Part shown: one piece after another, positions 47,068-56,427 of the stretch | How the letters are laid out: each line of letters starts with the position of its first letter | Numbering within the stretch: the stretch's first letter is position 1 | Assembly: GCF_009363275.1 (NCBI RefSeq) | Contig: NZ_CP045324.1 | Location: 744,001-808,000, forward strand | Source of the DNA: Marinobacter sp. THAF197a | GTDB taxonomy: Bacteria; Pseudomonadota; Gammaproteobacteria; Pseudomonadales; Oleiphilaceae | Direction: 5' to 3' | DNA: 64,000 bases | Program-made: the position numbers and the translations under genes | Notes under the pieces: generated by a model | Seen by the model: the letters and a program-made list of their open reading frames with translations, nothing else | Told to the model about the DNA's origin: nothing | Databases searched by the model: none

Positions 47068-48841
47068 CGATCATAACAAACACATCAGGGTGATCGATTT
47101 GTCCGGTCAGGGAAAGCAGGCAGCAAACTGGCAGCAGCGTTTGTCCGCGGGGTTGAAAGCCTGGCGCTTCGGCTCGGTGCTGGGCGTTTTTCTGCTGGTG
47201 ATGCTGGGTATTGGCTGGCGACTGGTCGATCTGCATGTGGTGGATAACGAGTTCCTGCGTCAGCAGGGTGATGTCCGGACCATCCGGGTTGAGTCCATTG
47301 ACGCGCATCGTGGTGTGGTTAGCGATCGCCATGGTGAGCCACTGGCGGTCAGCACCCCGGTTCAGACGCTGTGGGCGAACCCCTCTGAAACTGATCCTGA
47401 TGATCCCCGGTTGGCGGGTCTGGCTCGCCTGTTGGGTATGACCGAAGGTTCGCTGCGGGAGCGTTTGCGTACCTTTGCGGGTCGTGAGTTCATCTATCTG
47501 CGCCGGAAAGTTCAGCCAAGCCTGGCGCGTGAAGCACTGGATCTTGGGATCGGTGGCATCTATGCCCGGCAAGAATACCGTCGGTACTACCCTGCCGGGG
47601 AGGTGACTGCGCATGTGGTTGGTTTCACCAATATCGACGAGCTGGGACAGGAAGGGATTGAACTGGCCTATAACCAGTGGCTAACCGGCGAGCCCGGGCG
47701 CAAGCGGGTACTCAAGGACAATCGTGGGCGCGTCATCAAAGACCTGATGTTAATCCGGGATGCCCGGCCCGGCCGGGATCTTGAGCTTAGCCTGGATCTG
47801 AGGCTTCAATACCTGGCTTACCGAGAACTCAAAGCAGTGGTAACTGCCCACAACGCCCGGGGCGGCACGCTGGTCATGCTGGACGTTGATACCGGTGAAG
47901 TTTTGGCAATGGTTAACCAGGGTTCATACAACCCCAATGACCGGGCCCAGTTATCCGCGGATAATCTGCGCAACAAAGCAATCACCGACTTGTTTGAGCC
48001 AGGTTCCACCATCAAGCCGATTACCATCGCGGCGGCACTGGAATCCGGCAAGTACCAGGTTAACAGCACCATAGACACCTCACCCGGCTTTCGCCGATTT
48101 GGTCGTTTTACCATCCGGGATGCGCGAAATTACGGAACCATGGACCTGACAGAAATGATCGTCAAATCCAGTAACGTGGGGGTCAGCCAGATTGCCACGG
48201 AGCTTGGGGGCGATGTGTTGAGGAATCTGTTCGCCAGGATGGGGTTGGGGCAGGCAACCGGTATCGGCTTCCCAGGGGAAGCCGTTGGTGTTTTACCGGC
48301 ACCGCCAAGGTGGCGCCCGGTTGAGGAATCCACGCTGTCCTACGGTTACGGCATGAGCGTGAACGCCTTGCAGTTGGCCCAGGCCTATATGGTGATTGCT
48401 AATGGTGGCATCCGTTATCCGTTGAGCCTGATGAAGCAGGACGCGCCGCCCCAGGGGCAGCGGGTACTGAGTGAAGACGTGGCGTTCGCCGTGCGCGGTA
48501 TGCTGAAAGAGGCCGTGGCGCGGGGAACGGGTGGTCGCGGCCAGCCGGGCCTTTATGCGGCCGGAGGCAAGACCGGCACGGTTCACCTGGTGGGCGCCCG
48601 GGGTTATGAAAAGAGCCAGTACAAAGCGATATTTGCGGGCATGGCGCCAATTGATGACCCGCGTATCGTGACGGTTGTGGCCGTGGATGCGCCTCAATCC
48701 GGAGAGTACTACGGTGGCGAAGTGGCGGCCCCGGTATTCGCCCGGGTGATGGGGGACGCACTGCGACTGCTGAATGTGAAGCCAGAACTGGAAGTCAGCG
48801 GGGCCAAAGGCTCTGGTCGGGCCTCCGGAGAGAGAGGGTAA
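47054..48841 (+). CDS. ftsI: Septal peptidoglycan transpeptidase FtsI (PBP3)
   Basis: 595 residues from a TTG at 47054 inside the end of ftsL. The start is uncertain: GTG 47090 and TTG 47099 (with AGGG eight bases before it) are alternatives, and no ATG precedes the membrane segment FGSVLGVFLLVMLGIGWRL. Penicillin-binding motifs: STIK (318-321), SSN in VKSSNVGVSQ, and KTGT (506-509). It cross-links septal peptidoglycan with FtsW. Confidence 0.95.
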   Translation: MRRNNDHNKHIRVIDLSGQGKQAANWQQRLSAGLKAWRFGSVLGVFLLVMLGIGWRLVDLHVVDNEFLRQQGDVRTIRVESIDAHRGVVSDRHGEPLAVSTPVQTLWANPSETDPDDPRLAGLARLLGMTEGSLRERLRTFAGREFIYLRRKVQPSLAREALDLGIGGIYARQEYRRYYPAGEVTAHVVGFTNIDELGQEGIELAYNQWLTGEPGRKRVLKDNRGRVIKDLMLIRDARPGRDLELSLDLRLQYLAYRELKAVVTAHNARGGTLVMLDVDTGEVLAMVNQGSYNPNDRAQLSADNLRNKAITDLFEPGSTIKPITIAAALESGKYQVNSTIDTSPGFRRFGRFTIRDARNYGTMDLTEMIVKSSNVGVSQIATELGGDVLRNLFARMGLGQATGIGFPGEAVGVLPAPPRWRPVEESTLSYGYGMSVNALQLAQAYMVIANGGIRYPLSLMKQDAPPQGQRVLSEDVAFAVRGMLKEAVARGTGGRGQPGLYAAGGKTGTVHLVGARGYEKSQYKAIFAGMAPIDDPRIVTVVAVDAPQSGEYYGGEVAAPVFARVMGDALRLLNVKPELEVSGAKGSGRASGERG

Positions 48842-48845
48842 CACC

Positions 48846-50330
48846 ATGTGCATCACATCTATCAGCAACTTGTTACAGGGTATTGTCGACGTGCCATCGG
48901 TGTTTGATGTCACGATTCATGGCCTGAAGACCGACAGCCGAACGGTGACGTCGGGGGATGCGTTTATCGCACTGGCCGGGGCTCGAACGTCATCGGAGCA
49001 ATACGTTGACCAGGCGATATCGGCGGGTGCCACTGCGATACTTCTGGAAGCTTCGGAATCGAGGGAATGCCACGAGCGCCATGGCGCGTTGGTAGTGCCC
49101 GTGGTTGGGCTCCGGGCCCAGTTGGGACGGATTGCAGATCGATTTTTCGAGCATCCCTCCCGGCATTTGCGCCTTATTGGCGTGACCGGTACCAACGGGA
49201 AAACATCGGTCACCCAGTACATCGCACAACTTTTGAAGGAAACCGGCACCCCTTGTGGTGTGCTGGGCACTCTGGGATATGGCATGCCAGGTAACCTTCA
49301 GCCGGCAACCCACACCACGCCGGACGTGGTCCAGGTTAACCGGGTACTTAACCGGATTCGAAACGACGGTGGTCGTGCAGCGGTGATGGAGGTGTCATCC
49401 CATGCATTGGATCAGGGGCGGATTGACAAGCTGACCATGACCGGAGCGGTGTTTACCAATCTTACACGGGACCACCTGGACTACCACGGCTCCATGGAAG
49501 CTTACGGCGAGGCCAAAGCCAGACTGTTTCGCAGGGAAGAGCTGCACTTTGCCGTAATCAACTTTGACGATCCTTTTGGGCGGCAGTTATTCGAACAGCT
49601 CAATGGGCAATGTGACCGGGTTCGTTACAGCCTGCATGAGGCCCAGACCGAGTTGTGGCTGAAAGATTTCGCGCCTGTGGCGACTGGCTTCCGGGCCCGT
49701 GTTGATGGCCAGTGGGGCGAATTCGACCTGCAGGTGCCGTTATTGGGTAGCTTCAACGCCAGCAATGTTCTGGCGGCACTGGCTACGGTCCTGACGCTGG
49801 GGGTGCCTGTTGACAGAGCAGTCGCCGCAACAGCAGGGCTGACCCCGCCACCGGGGCGGCTGGAGCGGTTCACCGGTGCCGATGGCAGGAACGTGGTTGT
49901 GGACTACGCGCACACGCCGGACGCCCTCGCCAATGCCTTGGCGGCCCTGCGCTCCCACGTCACCGGCCGGTTGATCTGCGTGTTCGGTTGTGGCGGTGAC
50001 CGGGACCCCGGAAAGCGTCCGGAAATGGCCCGCGAGGCGGAGAAAGAGGCGGATGTGATTATCGTCACCGATGACAACCCTCGCTCAGAACATCCGGCAC
50101 GGATTATCCGTGATATTGCGCAGGGCTTTTCAAAGGATGGGTGTTTCGAGGTTATCCATGACCGCGCCGAGGCGATAGCGGCAGCGGTGACCATGGCGGG
50201 GCCGGAAGACCTGGTGCTGATCGCCGGGAAGGGACATGAAGCCTGGCAGGAGATTGCCGGGCAGAAGCTTCCGTTCAGTGATGCAGAGCAGGTTCGCCAC
50301 CTATTGAAGCTGAATGGGGGTGTGGCATGA
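48846..50330 (+). CDS. murE: UDP-MurNAc-tripeptide synthetase MurE
   Basis: 494 residues. ATP loop GVTGTNGKTSVTQY and the DNPR motif (410-413) that marks addition of meso-diaminopimelate rather than lysine. The carbamylated-lysine and Mur-ligase C-terminal domain are in their usual order. It adds the third amino acid of the peptidoglycan stem. It overlaps murF by four bases. Confidence 0.97.
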   Translation: MCITSISNLLQGIVDVPSVFDVTIHGLKTDSRTVTSGDAFIALAGARTSSEQYVDQAISAGATAILLEASESRECHERHGALVVPVVGLRAQLGRIADRFFEHPSRHLRLIGVTGTNGKTSVTQYIAQLLKETGTPCGVLGTLGYGMPGNLQPATHTTPDVVQVNRVLNRIRNDGGRAAVMEVSSHALDQGRIDKLTMTGAVFTNLTRDHLDYHGSMEAYGEAKARLFRREELHFAVINFDDPFGRQLFEQLNGQCDRVRYSLHEAQTELWLKDFAPVATGFRARVDGQWGEFDLQVPLLGSFNASNVLAALATVLTLGVPVDRAVAATAGLTPPPGRLERFTGADGRNVVVDYAHTPDALANALAALRSHVTGRLICVFGCGGDRDPGKRPEMAREAEKEADVIIVTDDNPRSEHPARIIRDIAQGFSKDGCFEVIHDRAEAIAAAVTMAGPEDLVLIAGKGHEAWQEIAGQKLPFSDAEQVRHLLKLNGGVA

Positions 50331-51724
50331 TGCGCGCCTTTTCTCTGGCGGAGGCCCGCGACTGGTTGCAGGCAACTGTTGCCGGATCCGTTGCAGCGCT
50401 TGACGCAGTTCGGTTTGACGGCGTTTCCACCGACACCCGGTCTGTGGTGCCAGGGCAGCTGTTTGTGGCACTGCGGGGCGAGCGGTTTGATGGTCACGGA
50501 TTTGTCCGGCAAGCCATGGAGCAGGGCGCGGTTGCGGCGGTTGTGGATACCGCCGACAGCTCCCTGGCGATCCCACAGCTGGTGGTTGCCGATACGGTGG
50601 ATGCGCTGGCGCGGCTCGCGGCCGGAAATCGTGATGAGAGCAGCGCTCGTTTGTTGGCGGTGACCGGCAGCAGTGGCAAAACCACGGTCCGGGAAATGAC
50701 GTCGGCGATCCTTGCGGGCATGGGGCCGACCCTGGCCACCGAAGGCAACCTGAATAATCACATCGGAGTGCCGCTGACCCTGTTCCGCCTGGCACCTGAA
50801 CACCGGTTTGGTGCCATTGAGCTGGGTGCCAGTGGTCTGGGAGAGATTGCCCACACGGTCGCGGTGGTTCGCCCCGAAGTGGCAATCCTGACCAACGCCG
50901 GCCAGGCACATCTGGAAGGTTTCGGCAGCTACCAGAACATTGTACTGGCCAAGGGTGAAATTATTGATGGTGTGCCCGCCGATGGCGTGGTTGTGCTGAA
51001 TCGCGACGACCCCGCTTTTGACCAGTGGCGCGAGCGGGCGGGCCGGCGCCGGGTGCTGAGTGTTTCCCGGCTCGGGGTTTCAGGTGCCGACTATCAGGCC
51101 GTCGCCAGCACCCCGATGTCAGAGGGATTTGAAACCGAAGTAACCGGTCCGGAAGGCTGGCATTGCAAGGTGCGTATACCGCTGGCCGGCGAACACAACA
51201 TAACCAATGGCCTGCTGGCGCTGGCGGCTTGCCGGGCGCTGGGAGCCACGGATCAACAGATCGTGGACGGTCTGGCAGGGGTGCAGGCGGTGAAAGGGCG
51301 ATTGCAGGTACTGAACCCCGCAGCCGATTTAACCGTGATTGATGACAGCTACAACGCCAACCCGGCGTCCATGATCGCTGCCCTGAATGTGCTGGCGGGT
51401 TACCCCGGTACTCGGGTGGCGGTATTGGGTGCCATGGCGGAGCTGGGTGCGGAGGCTGCCGAGTTGCACCGGCAGGTGGGTGCCCATGCCCATGCCAAAG
51501 GCATTGAGCGCCTGTTGGCGGTGGGTCCGGGTGCAGAGGCATACGAGGCCGGTTTTGGAACCGGCACTGAAATCTTCCAGAGTCATGAGCAGGCTGTGCC
51601 GGCCATCATGGATGGCAGGCAGGGCGCTACAACAGTTCTGGTGAAAGGTTCTCGCAGTTCCGCCATGGATCGCGTGGTGGAGGGGATTCAGAAAAAGGTG
51701 AAAAACACATGCTGCTCTGGCTGA
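50327..51724 (+). CDS. murF: UDP-MurNAc-pentapeptide synthetase MurF
   Basis: 465 residues. ATP loop AVTGSSGKTTVREM, then EGNLNNHIGVPLTLFRL and DDSYNANPASM, which are MurF-specific. It adds D-Ala-D-Ala to the tripeptide. The first two codons are both ATG; the start overlaps the murE stop. It overlaps mraY by 16 bases. Confidence 0.97.
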   Translation: MMRAFSLAEARDWLQATVAGSVAALDAVRFDGVSTDTRSVVPGQLFVALRGERFDGHGFVRQAMEQGAVAAVVDTADSSLAIPQLVVADTVDALARLAAGNRDESSARLLAVTGSSGKTTVREMTSAILAGMGPTLATEGNLNNHIGVPLTLFRLAPEHRFGAIELGASGLGEIAHTVAVVRPEVAILTNAGQAHLEGFGSYQNIVLAKGEIIDGVPADGVVVLNRDDPAFDQWRERAGRRRVLSVSRLGVSGADYQAVASTPMSEGFETEVTGPEGWHCKVRIPLAGEHNITNGLLALAACRALGATDQQIVDGLAGVQAVKGRLQVLNPAADLTVIDDSYNANPASMIAALNVLAGYPGTRVAVLGAMAELGAEAAELHRQVGAHAHAKGIERLLAVGPGAEAYEAGFGTGTEIFQSHEQAVPAIMDGRQGATTVLVKGSRSSAMDRVVEGIQKKVKNTCCSG

Positions 51725-52794
51725 CAGAGATTCTATCGCAATACTTCTCCGCGCTGACGGTGTTTCAGTACCTGACCCTGCGCGCCATTCTGGGCGTGCT
51801 CACGGCGCTGTTGATATCGCTGCTGATCGGGCCGGTGATGATTCGCAAACTGAGCCAGTACCAGATTGGCCAGGCGGTGCGTGATGATGGTCCGCAGACT
51901 CATCTCAGCAAAGCCGGAACACCGACCATGGGCGGTGCGCTGATTCTGGTGGCGATTGCAATTTCCACCCTGTTGTGGGCGGATCTGAGCAACCGCTACG
52001 TCTGGGTGGTGCTGTCTGTCACCTTGTTGTTCGGTGCGATTGGCTGGGTTGATGACTACCGCAAAGTGGTTGAGCGTAACCCTCGTGGACTGCCCGGGCG
52101 CTGGAAGTATTTCTGGCAGTCGGTCATCGGTGCGGCTGCCGCAATTGTGTTGTACATGACCGCATCGCTGCCTCAGGAGACCTCGCTGTATCTGCCGTTC
52201 CTGAAAAACGTATCACTGACCCTCGGGCCGGTGATGTTCATTCTTCTGACCTACTTTGTGATCGTTGGTAGCAGCAACGCCGTGAACCTGACCGACGGTC
52301 TGGATGGCCTGGCCATCATGCCGACGGTGATGGTGGCGAGTGCGCTGGCGATCTTTGCCTATGTGTCTGGTCATGCCCAGTTCGCCAACTATCTGCTGAT
52401 TCCACACCTGCCGGGTGCCGGTGAGCTGATCGTATTCTGCTGTGCGCTGGTCGGGGCGGGGCTCGGTTTCTTGTGGTTCAACACCTATCCGGCCCAGGTG
52501 TTCATGGGGGATGTAGGTGCACTTGCACTGGGCGCTGCCCTGGGCGTGGTGGCCGTGATTGTTCGCCAGGAGATCGTGCTGTTCATTATGGGCGGCGTGT
52601 TTGTGATGGAAACCATCTCGGTGATTCTGCAGGTGGCCTCGTTCCGGCTGACCGGGCGTCGCATCTTCCGCATGGCGCCGTTGCATCACCATTTTGAATT
52701 GAAAGGCTGGCCCGAACCGCGCGTTATTGTGCGTTTCTGGGTGGTCACTGTGGTTCTGGTTCTGATTGGCCTCGCCAGTCTGAAAATCCGATAG
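51709..52794 (+). CDS. mraY: Phospho-MurNAc-pentapeptide translocase MraY
   Basis: 361 residues with ten membrane helices. Family motifs: QAVRDDGPQTHLSKAGTPTMGG, DDYRK, NLTDGLDGLA, FLWFNTYPAQVFMGDVGALALG and the cytoplasmic histidines in APLHHHFELKGWPE. It moves phospho-MurNAc-pentapeptide onto undecaprenyl phosphate to give lipid I. Confidence 0.97.
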   Translation: MLLWLTEILSQYFSALTVFQYLTLRAILGVLTALLISLLIGPVMIRKLSQYQIGQAVRDDGPQTHLSKAGTPTMGGALILVAIAISTLLWADLSNRYVWVVLSVTLLFGAIGWVDDYRKVVERNPRGLPGRWKYFWQSVIGAAAAIVLYMTASLPQETSLYLPFLKNVSLTLGPVMFILLTYFVIVGSSNAVNLTDGLDGLAIMPTVMVASALAIFAYVSGHAQFANYLLIPHLPGAGELIVFCCALVGAGLGFLWFNTYPAQVFMGDVGALALGAALGVVAVIVRQEIVLFIMGGVFVMETISVILQVASFRLTGRRIFRMAPLHHHFELKGWPEPRVIVRFWVVTVVLVLIGLASLKIR

Positions 52795-52809
52795 GAAGTG
52801 GTTACAGCT

Positions 52810-54150
52810 ATGAGTGTCATTGTTTCGGATCGTCGCACATTGGTAGTAGGGCTCGGTAAGACCGGGCTCTCCTGCGTGCGCTATTTGTCCGGAACGGGCC
52901 GCGACATTGCGGTGGCTGACAGCCGGGAAAACCCGCCCGGGCTGGAAGAGCTGCGTGCGGGCTGGCCGGATGTGCCGGTCTATCTCGGAGCGTTTGATCC
53001 CTCGTTGTTTGCCGGTTTTAACGAACTGGTGGTCAGCCCGGGTATTGCCATTGCAGAACCGGCGATTGCCGCTGCCGCCAAAAATGGTGCTCGAGTCCGC
53101 GGTGATATTGATGTGTTTGCCGACGCGGCAGATGCGCCCATCATAGCCATCACCGGTTCCAACGGTAAGACAACGGTCACCACCCTGGTTGGGGAAATGG
53201 CCCGGTCGGCGGGGCGGAACGTCAAGGTTGGCGGCAATATCGGTACACCCGCCCTGGATCTCCTTGGTCAGGGCGCAGACCTGTATGTGCTGGAACTCTC
53301 GAGTTTCCAACTGGAAACCACCGAAGAGCTGAACGCCGAGGCCGCCACCGTGCTTAATGTCAGCGACGATCACATGGACCGTTACCCGGACAAAATGGCG
53401 TACTTTCAGGCAAAACAGCGGATTTACCGGGGCTGTAAGAACGCCATTGTGAATCTTGACGACGCCCTCAGTACTCCCATGGCCCGCGATAACCTGCGGT
53501 TTATCTGTTTTGGCTTTAATCGGGTGAACCCGGAGACTTTCAGCACCCGGGACGACGATCAGGGAACCTGGATAACCTTCGGGTTCGACAACCTGTTGCT
53601 TGCCAGCGAGCTCAAGCTGATGGGGCGGCACAACATCAGCAACGTGATGGCCGCATTGGCCCTTGGTCAGGCAGCGGGCCTGCCAATGGAGACCATGCTT
53701 GGGGTGGCACGTGAGTTTACCGGCTTGCCCCATCGCTGTGAGTTTATCCGGCATCTGGATGGCGTTGATTACATCAATGATTCCAAAGGCACCAACGTGG
53801 GTGCCACTGTTGCCGCGATTGAAAGCCTGGCCCCCGAAGACGGCCAGGTAATCCTGATTGCCGGTGGCTATGGCAAGGGCGCTGACTTCAAACCCTTGGC
53901 GGAACCCGCGGCCAGATACTGCCGTGCGGTCGTATTGATGGGTCGTGATGCCGATACCATTGCCAGGTCGTTGGCCGACGGAGTTGACCTGGTCAAGGCA
54001 GGGTCGCTGGCCGAGGCTGTCGAGCAAGCGCGCCGGCTGGCGCGGCCAGGCGACCGGGTGGTGTTGTCACCGGCCTGCGCCAGTTTTGACATGTTCCGGG
54101 ATTATAACGATCGCGGAGACCAGTTCCGTGCGTTGGTGGAGGCCCAGTGA
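52810..54150 (+). CDS. murD: UDP-MurNAc-L-alanine:D-glutamate ligase MurD
   Basis: 446 residues from the ATG at 52810 with AGGAAG upstream; a GTG at 52798 is in frame but has no site. N-terminal Rossmann-like VVGLGKTGLSCVRYL, ATP loop AITGSNGKTTVTTL, and YINDSKGTNVGATVAAI. It adds D-Glu to UDP-MurNAc-Ala. ftsW overlaps its end. Confidence 0.96.
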   Translation: MSVIVSDRRTLVVGLGKTGLSCVRYLSGTGRDIAVADSRENPPGLEELRAGWPDVPVYLGAFDPSLFAGFNELVVSPGIAIAEPAIAAAAKNGARVRGDIDVFADAADAPIIAITGSNGKTTVTTLVGEMARSAGRNVKVGGNIGTPALDLLGQGADLYVLELSSFQLETTEELNAEAATVLNVSDDHMDRYPDKMAYFQAKQRIYRGCKNAIVNLDDALSTPMARDNLRFICFGFNRVNPETFSTRDDDQGTWITFGFDNLLLASELKLMGRHNISNVMAALALGQAAGLPMETMLGVAREFTGLPHRCEFIRHLDGVDYINDSKGTNVGATVAAIESLAPEDGQVILIAGGYGKGADFKPLAEPAARYCRAVVLMGRDADTIARSLADGVDLVKAGSLAEAVEQARRLARPGDRVVLSPACASFDMFRDYNDRGDQFRALVEAQ

Positions 54151-55349
54151 TGCAAGTGGGTGCAGCCAGTTACCGGCCACAAGCCTGGTTAGGTGATCTC
54201 CAGCCCCTGCCAGTGCTGGTGGTGACGTCCGTTGCGCTTCTGGTGCTGGGCGTGGTGATGATTTCGTCCGCCTCCATGGATATGGCGGCGGCCACCATGG
54301 GCAACAGTTATCACTATGTGATCCGGCAGGTACTGTTTGCGGCGCTCGGTTGCCTCATGGCCCTGGTCGCCGTGAATGTGCCGGTGTCCTGGTGGGAGCG
54401 CAGCGGGTGGTTGCTGCTGGGTGTCGGCATACTGGTGTTGTTGCTGGTGCTCACACCCATGGGGCGCACCGTCAACGGTTCAACCCGCTGGATCCCCCTG
54501 GGACTGTTCAATGTGCAGGTATCCGAGGTGGCCAAGCTGTGCCTGATCGCCTATCTGGCCGGATACGTGGTTCGGCGCCGGGATGAGTTGCTGAACACCT
54601 GGTCCGGGTTTCTGAAACCCCTGGTAGTGTTGGGTCTGGCGTCGGTGCTGCTGGTCATTCAGCCAGACTTCGGTGCCACCGTGGTGCTGGTCACCGCCGC
54701 AGCGGGCATGATTTTTCTCAGCGGCGTTCGGCTGACCCGGTTTGCTCCGTTGATCGGCATCCTGGCGTTACTGGGAACCGTTCTGGTGGTTACCCAGCCC
54801 TACCGTCTCAAGCGGGTAGTGAGCTATCTGGACCCGTGGAAAGATCAGTTTGACACCGGGTATCAGCTCACCCAGTCCCTGATTGCTTTCGGGCGGGGCG
54901 AGTGGGCGGGCGTTGGCCTGGGCAATTCGATCCAGAAACTGTTTTATCTGCCGGAGGCACATACCGACTTCATCTTCGCCATCATCGCCGAAGAGTTTGG
55001 TTTGTTGGGCTCGCTGATTGTGCTGGCATTGTTCACCGCACTGGTAGTGAGCGGGTTTGTGATTGCGCGGCGGGCGGAGAAAGCTGGTATGCCGTTTGGT
55101 GCGTGCTTCAGTTATGGCCTTACCCTGCTGATTGGTCTGCAGGCGGGTATCAATATGGCCGTCAGCACGGGATTGTTGCCCACTAAGGGGCTGACGCTGC
55201 CCTTGGTGAGCTACGGCGGCTCAAGCCTGATGATGACCTGCATTGGCATCGGCGTGCTGGCAAGGGTTGAAATTGAACGGCTTGATAAGGTGCGAATGAA
55301 TTCAGAACAAACCAGGAGAAAGGCGGGGGGAGGTGCTGTGTATGAGTAA
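54147..55349 (+). CDS. ftsW: Septal peptidoglycan glycosyltransferase FtsW (SEDS)
   Basis: 400 residues with ten membrane helices and the SEDS signatures TVNGSTRWIPLGLFNVQVSEVAKL, QPDFGATVVL, PEAHTDFIFAIIAEEFGLLG and GLLPTKGLTLPLVSYGGSSL. The start is GTG 54147 or ATG 54150, both overlapping the murD stop. With FtsI it makes septal glycan. Confidence 0.96.
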   Translation: MMQVGAASYRPQAWLGDLQPLPVLVVTSVALLVLGVVMISSASMDMAAATMGNSYHYVIRQVLFAALGCLMALVAVNVPVSWWERSGWLLLGVGILVLLLVLTPMGRTVNGSTRWIPLGLFNVQVSEVAKLCLIAYLAGYVVRRRDELLNTWSGFLKPLVVLGLASVLLVIQPDFGATVVLVTAAAGMIFLSGVRLTRFAPLIGILALLGTVLVVTQPYRLKRVVSYLDPWKDQFDTGYQLTQSLIAFGRGEWAGVGLGNSIQKLFYLPEAHTDFIFAIIAEEFGLLGSLIVLALFTALVVSGFVIARRAEKAGMPFGACFSYGLTLLIGLQAGINMAVSTGLLPTKGLTLPLVSYGGSSLMMTCIGIGVLARVEIERLDKVRMNSEQTRRKAGGGAVYE

Positions 55350-56427
55350 GCCCCGTCGTTTTCTGATGATGGCTGGTGGCACCGGTGGTCACGTATTCCC
55401 CGCGCTGGCTACCGCCCGTGCGCTGCAGGACAGAGGCCACGAGGTGTTCTGGCTGGGTGCAAAGGGCGGTATGGAAGAGCGGCTGATCGGCGAGACGGAT
55501 ATTCCGCTGTCGTTGATTCATATTTCCGGGCTTCGTGGCAAAGGCAAACTGGCCCTGGTGCTGGCACCGATCCGCTTGATGCGCGCACTGGGTGAGGCGT
55601 TCACCGTACTGCGAAAGATCAAGCCGGATTGCGTTGTGGGCATGGGTGGCTTTGTGACTGGCCCCGGCGGCGTCGCTGCCTTTTTGCAGCGTGTGCCCCT
55701 GGTGATCCATGAGCAGAATGCCATCGCGGGAATGACCAACCGTTGGTTAACTCGGGTTGCGGATACGGTGCTCGAAGCCTTTCCCGGGAGCTTCGGTGCG
55801 AACGTGGTTACCCGTTGCACCGGCAACCCGGTGCGCAAAGATGTCACCGAAATCGACGGGCCGGAACGCCGCCTCGATGGCCGGACCGGGCCGGTGCGTG
55901 TTCTGGTTGTAGGCGGCAGTTTGGGTGCCCGGGTTTTCAACGTGCAGGTACCAGCTGCACTGGCGTTGTTGCCGGAGGAACTGCGCCCGGAAGTTCGGCA
56001 CCAGTGTGGTGAAAAAAATGCGCAGGAAGCCCGGGACGCCTATGAGGCTGCCGGTGTCTCGGCCAGTGTTGAACCGTTTATCCGGGACATGGCCGAAGCC
56101 TACGCCTGGGCAGATATTGTGGTGTGTCGGGCTGGAGCCCTGACGGTGTCAGAACTCTGCGCCGCTGGCGTCGGGGCAGTGTTGGTCCCTTTCCCCCACG
56201 CGGTGGACGATCACCAGACCCGCAATGGCGAACACATGGTAAAAGCAGGGGCAGCGATTCTGATACCCCAGCAGATGATGACTCCGGATGTGCTGGCAGA
56301 GACCTTGAAAGATCTCGCTGGCGACCGGGAACGAATTTCGACAATGGCGACGGCCGCCCGCTCACTGGCCCGCCCTGATGCAACGGAGAGAGTTGTGAAT
56401 TACTGTCTGGAGGCCGCCAATGGCTGA
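55342..56427 (+). CDS. murG: UDP-GlcNAc:lipid I N-acetylglucosaminyltransferase MurG
   Basis: 361 residues from the ATG at 55342, preceded by the strong site GGGGGGAGG (55324-55332). GT28 fold: MAGGTGGHVFPALA, HEQNAIAGMTNRWL, VGGSLGARVFN, CRAGALTVSELCAAGVGAVLVPFPHAVDDHQTRN. It converts lipid I to lipid II at the inner face of the membrane. Confidence 0.97.
   Translation: MSKPRRFLMMAGGTGGHVFPALATARALQDRGHEVFWLGAKGGMEERLIGETDIPLSLIHISGLRGKGKLALVLAPIRLMRALGEAFTVLRKIKPDCVVGMGGFVTGPGGVAAFLQRVPLVIHEQNAIAGMTNRWLTRVADTVLEAFPGSFGANVVTRCTGNPVRKDVTEIDGPERRLDGRTGPVRVLVVGGSLGARVFNVQVPAALALLPEELRPEVRHQCGEKNAQEARDAYEAAGVSASVEPFIRDMAEAYAWADIVVCRAGALTVSELCAAGVGAVLVPFPHAVDDHQTRNGEHMVKAGAAILIPQQMMTPDVLAETLKDLAGDRERISTMATAARSLARPDATERVVNYCLEAANG

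Noticed and set aside
52213..54027. Long antisense open frame opposite mraY and murD
   Set aside because: Low-complexity His/Gln/Gly composition with no ribosome site, crossing two certain genes; a shadow frame.
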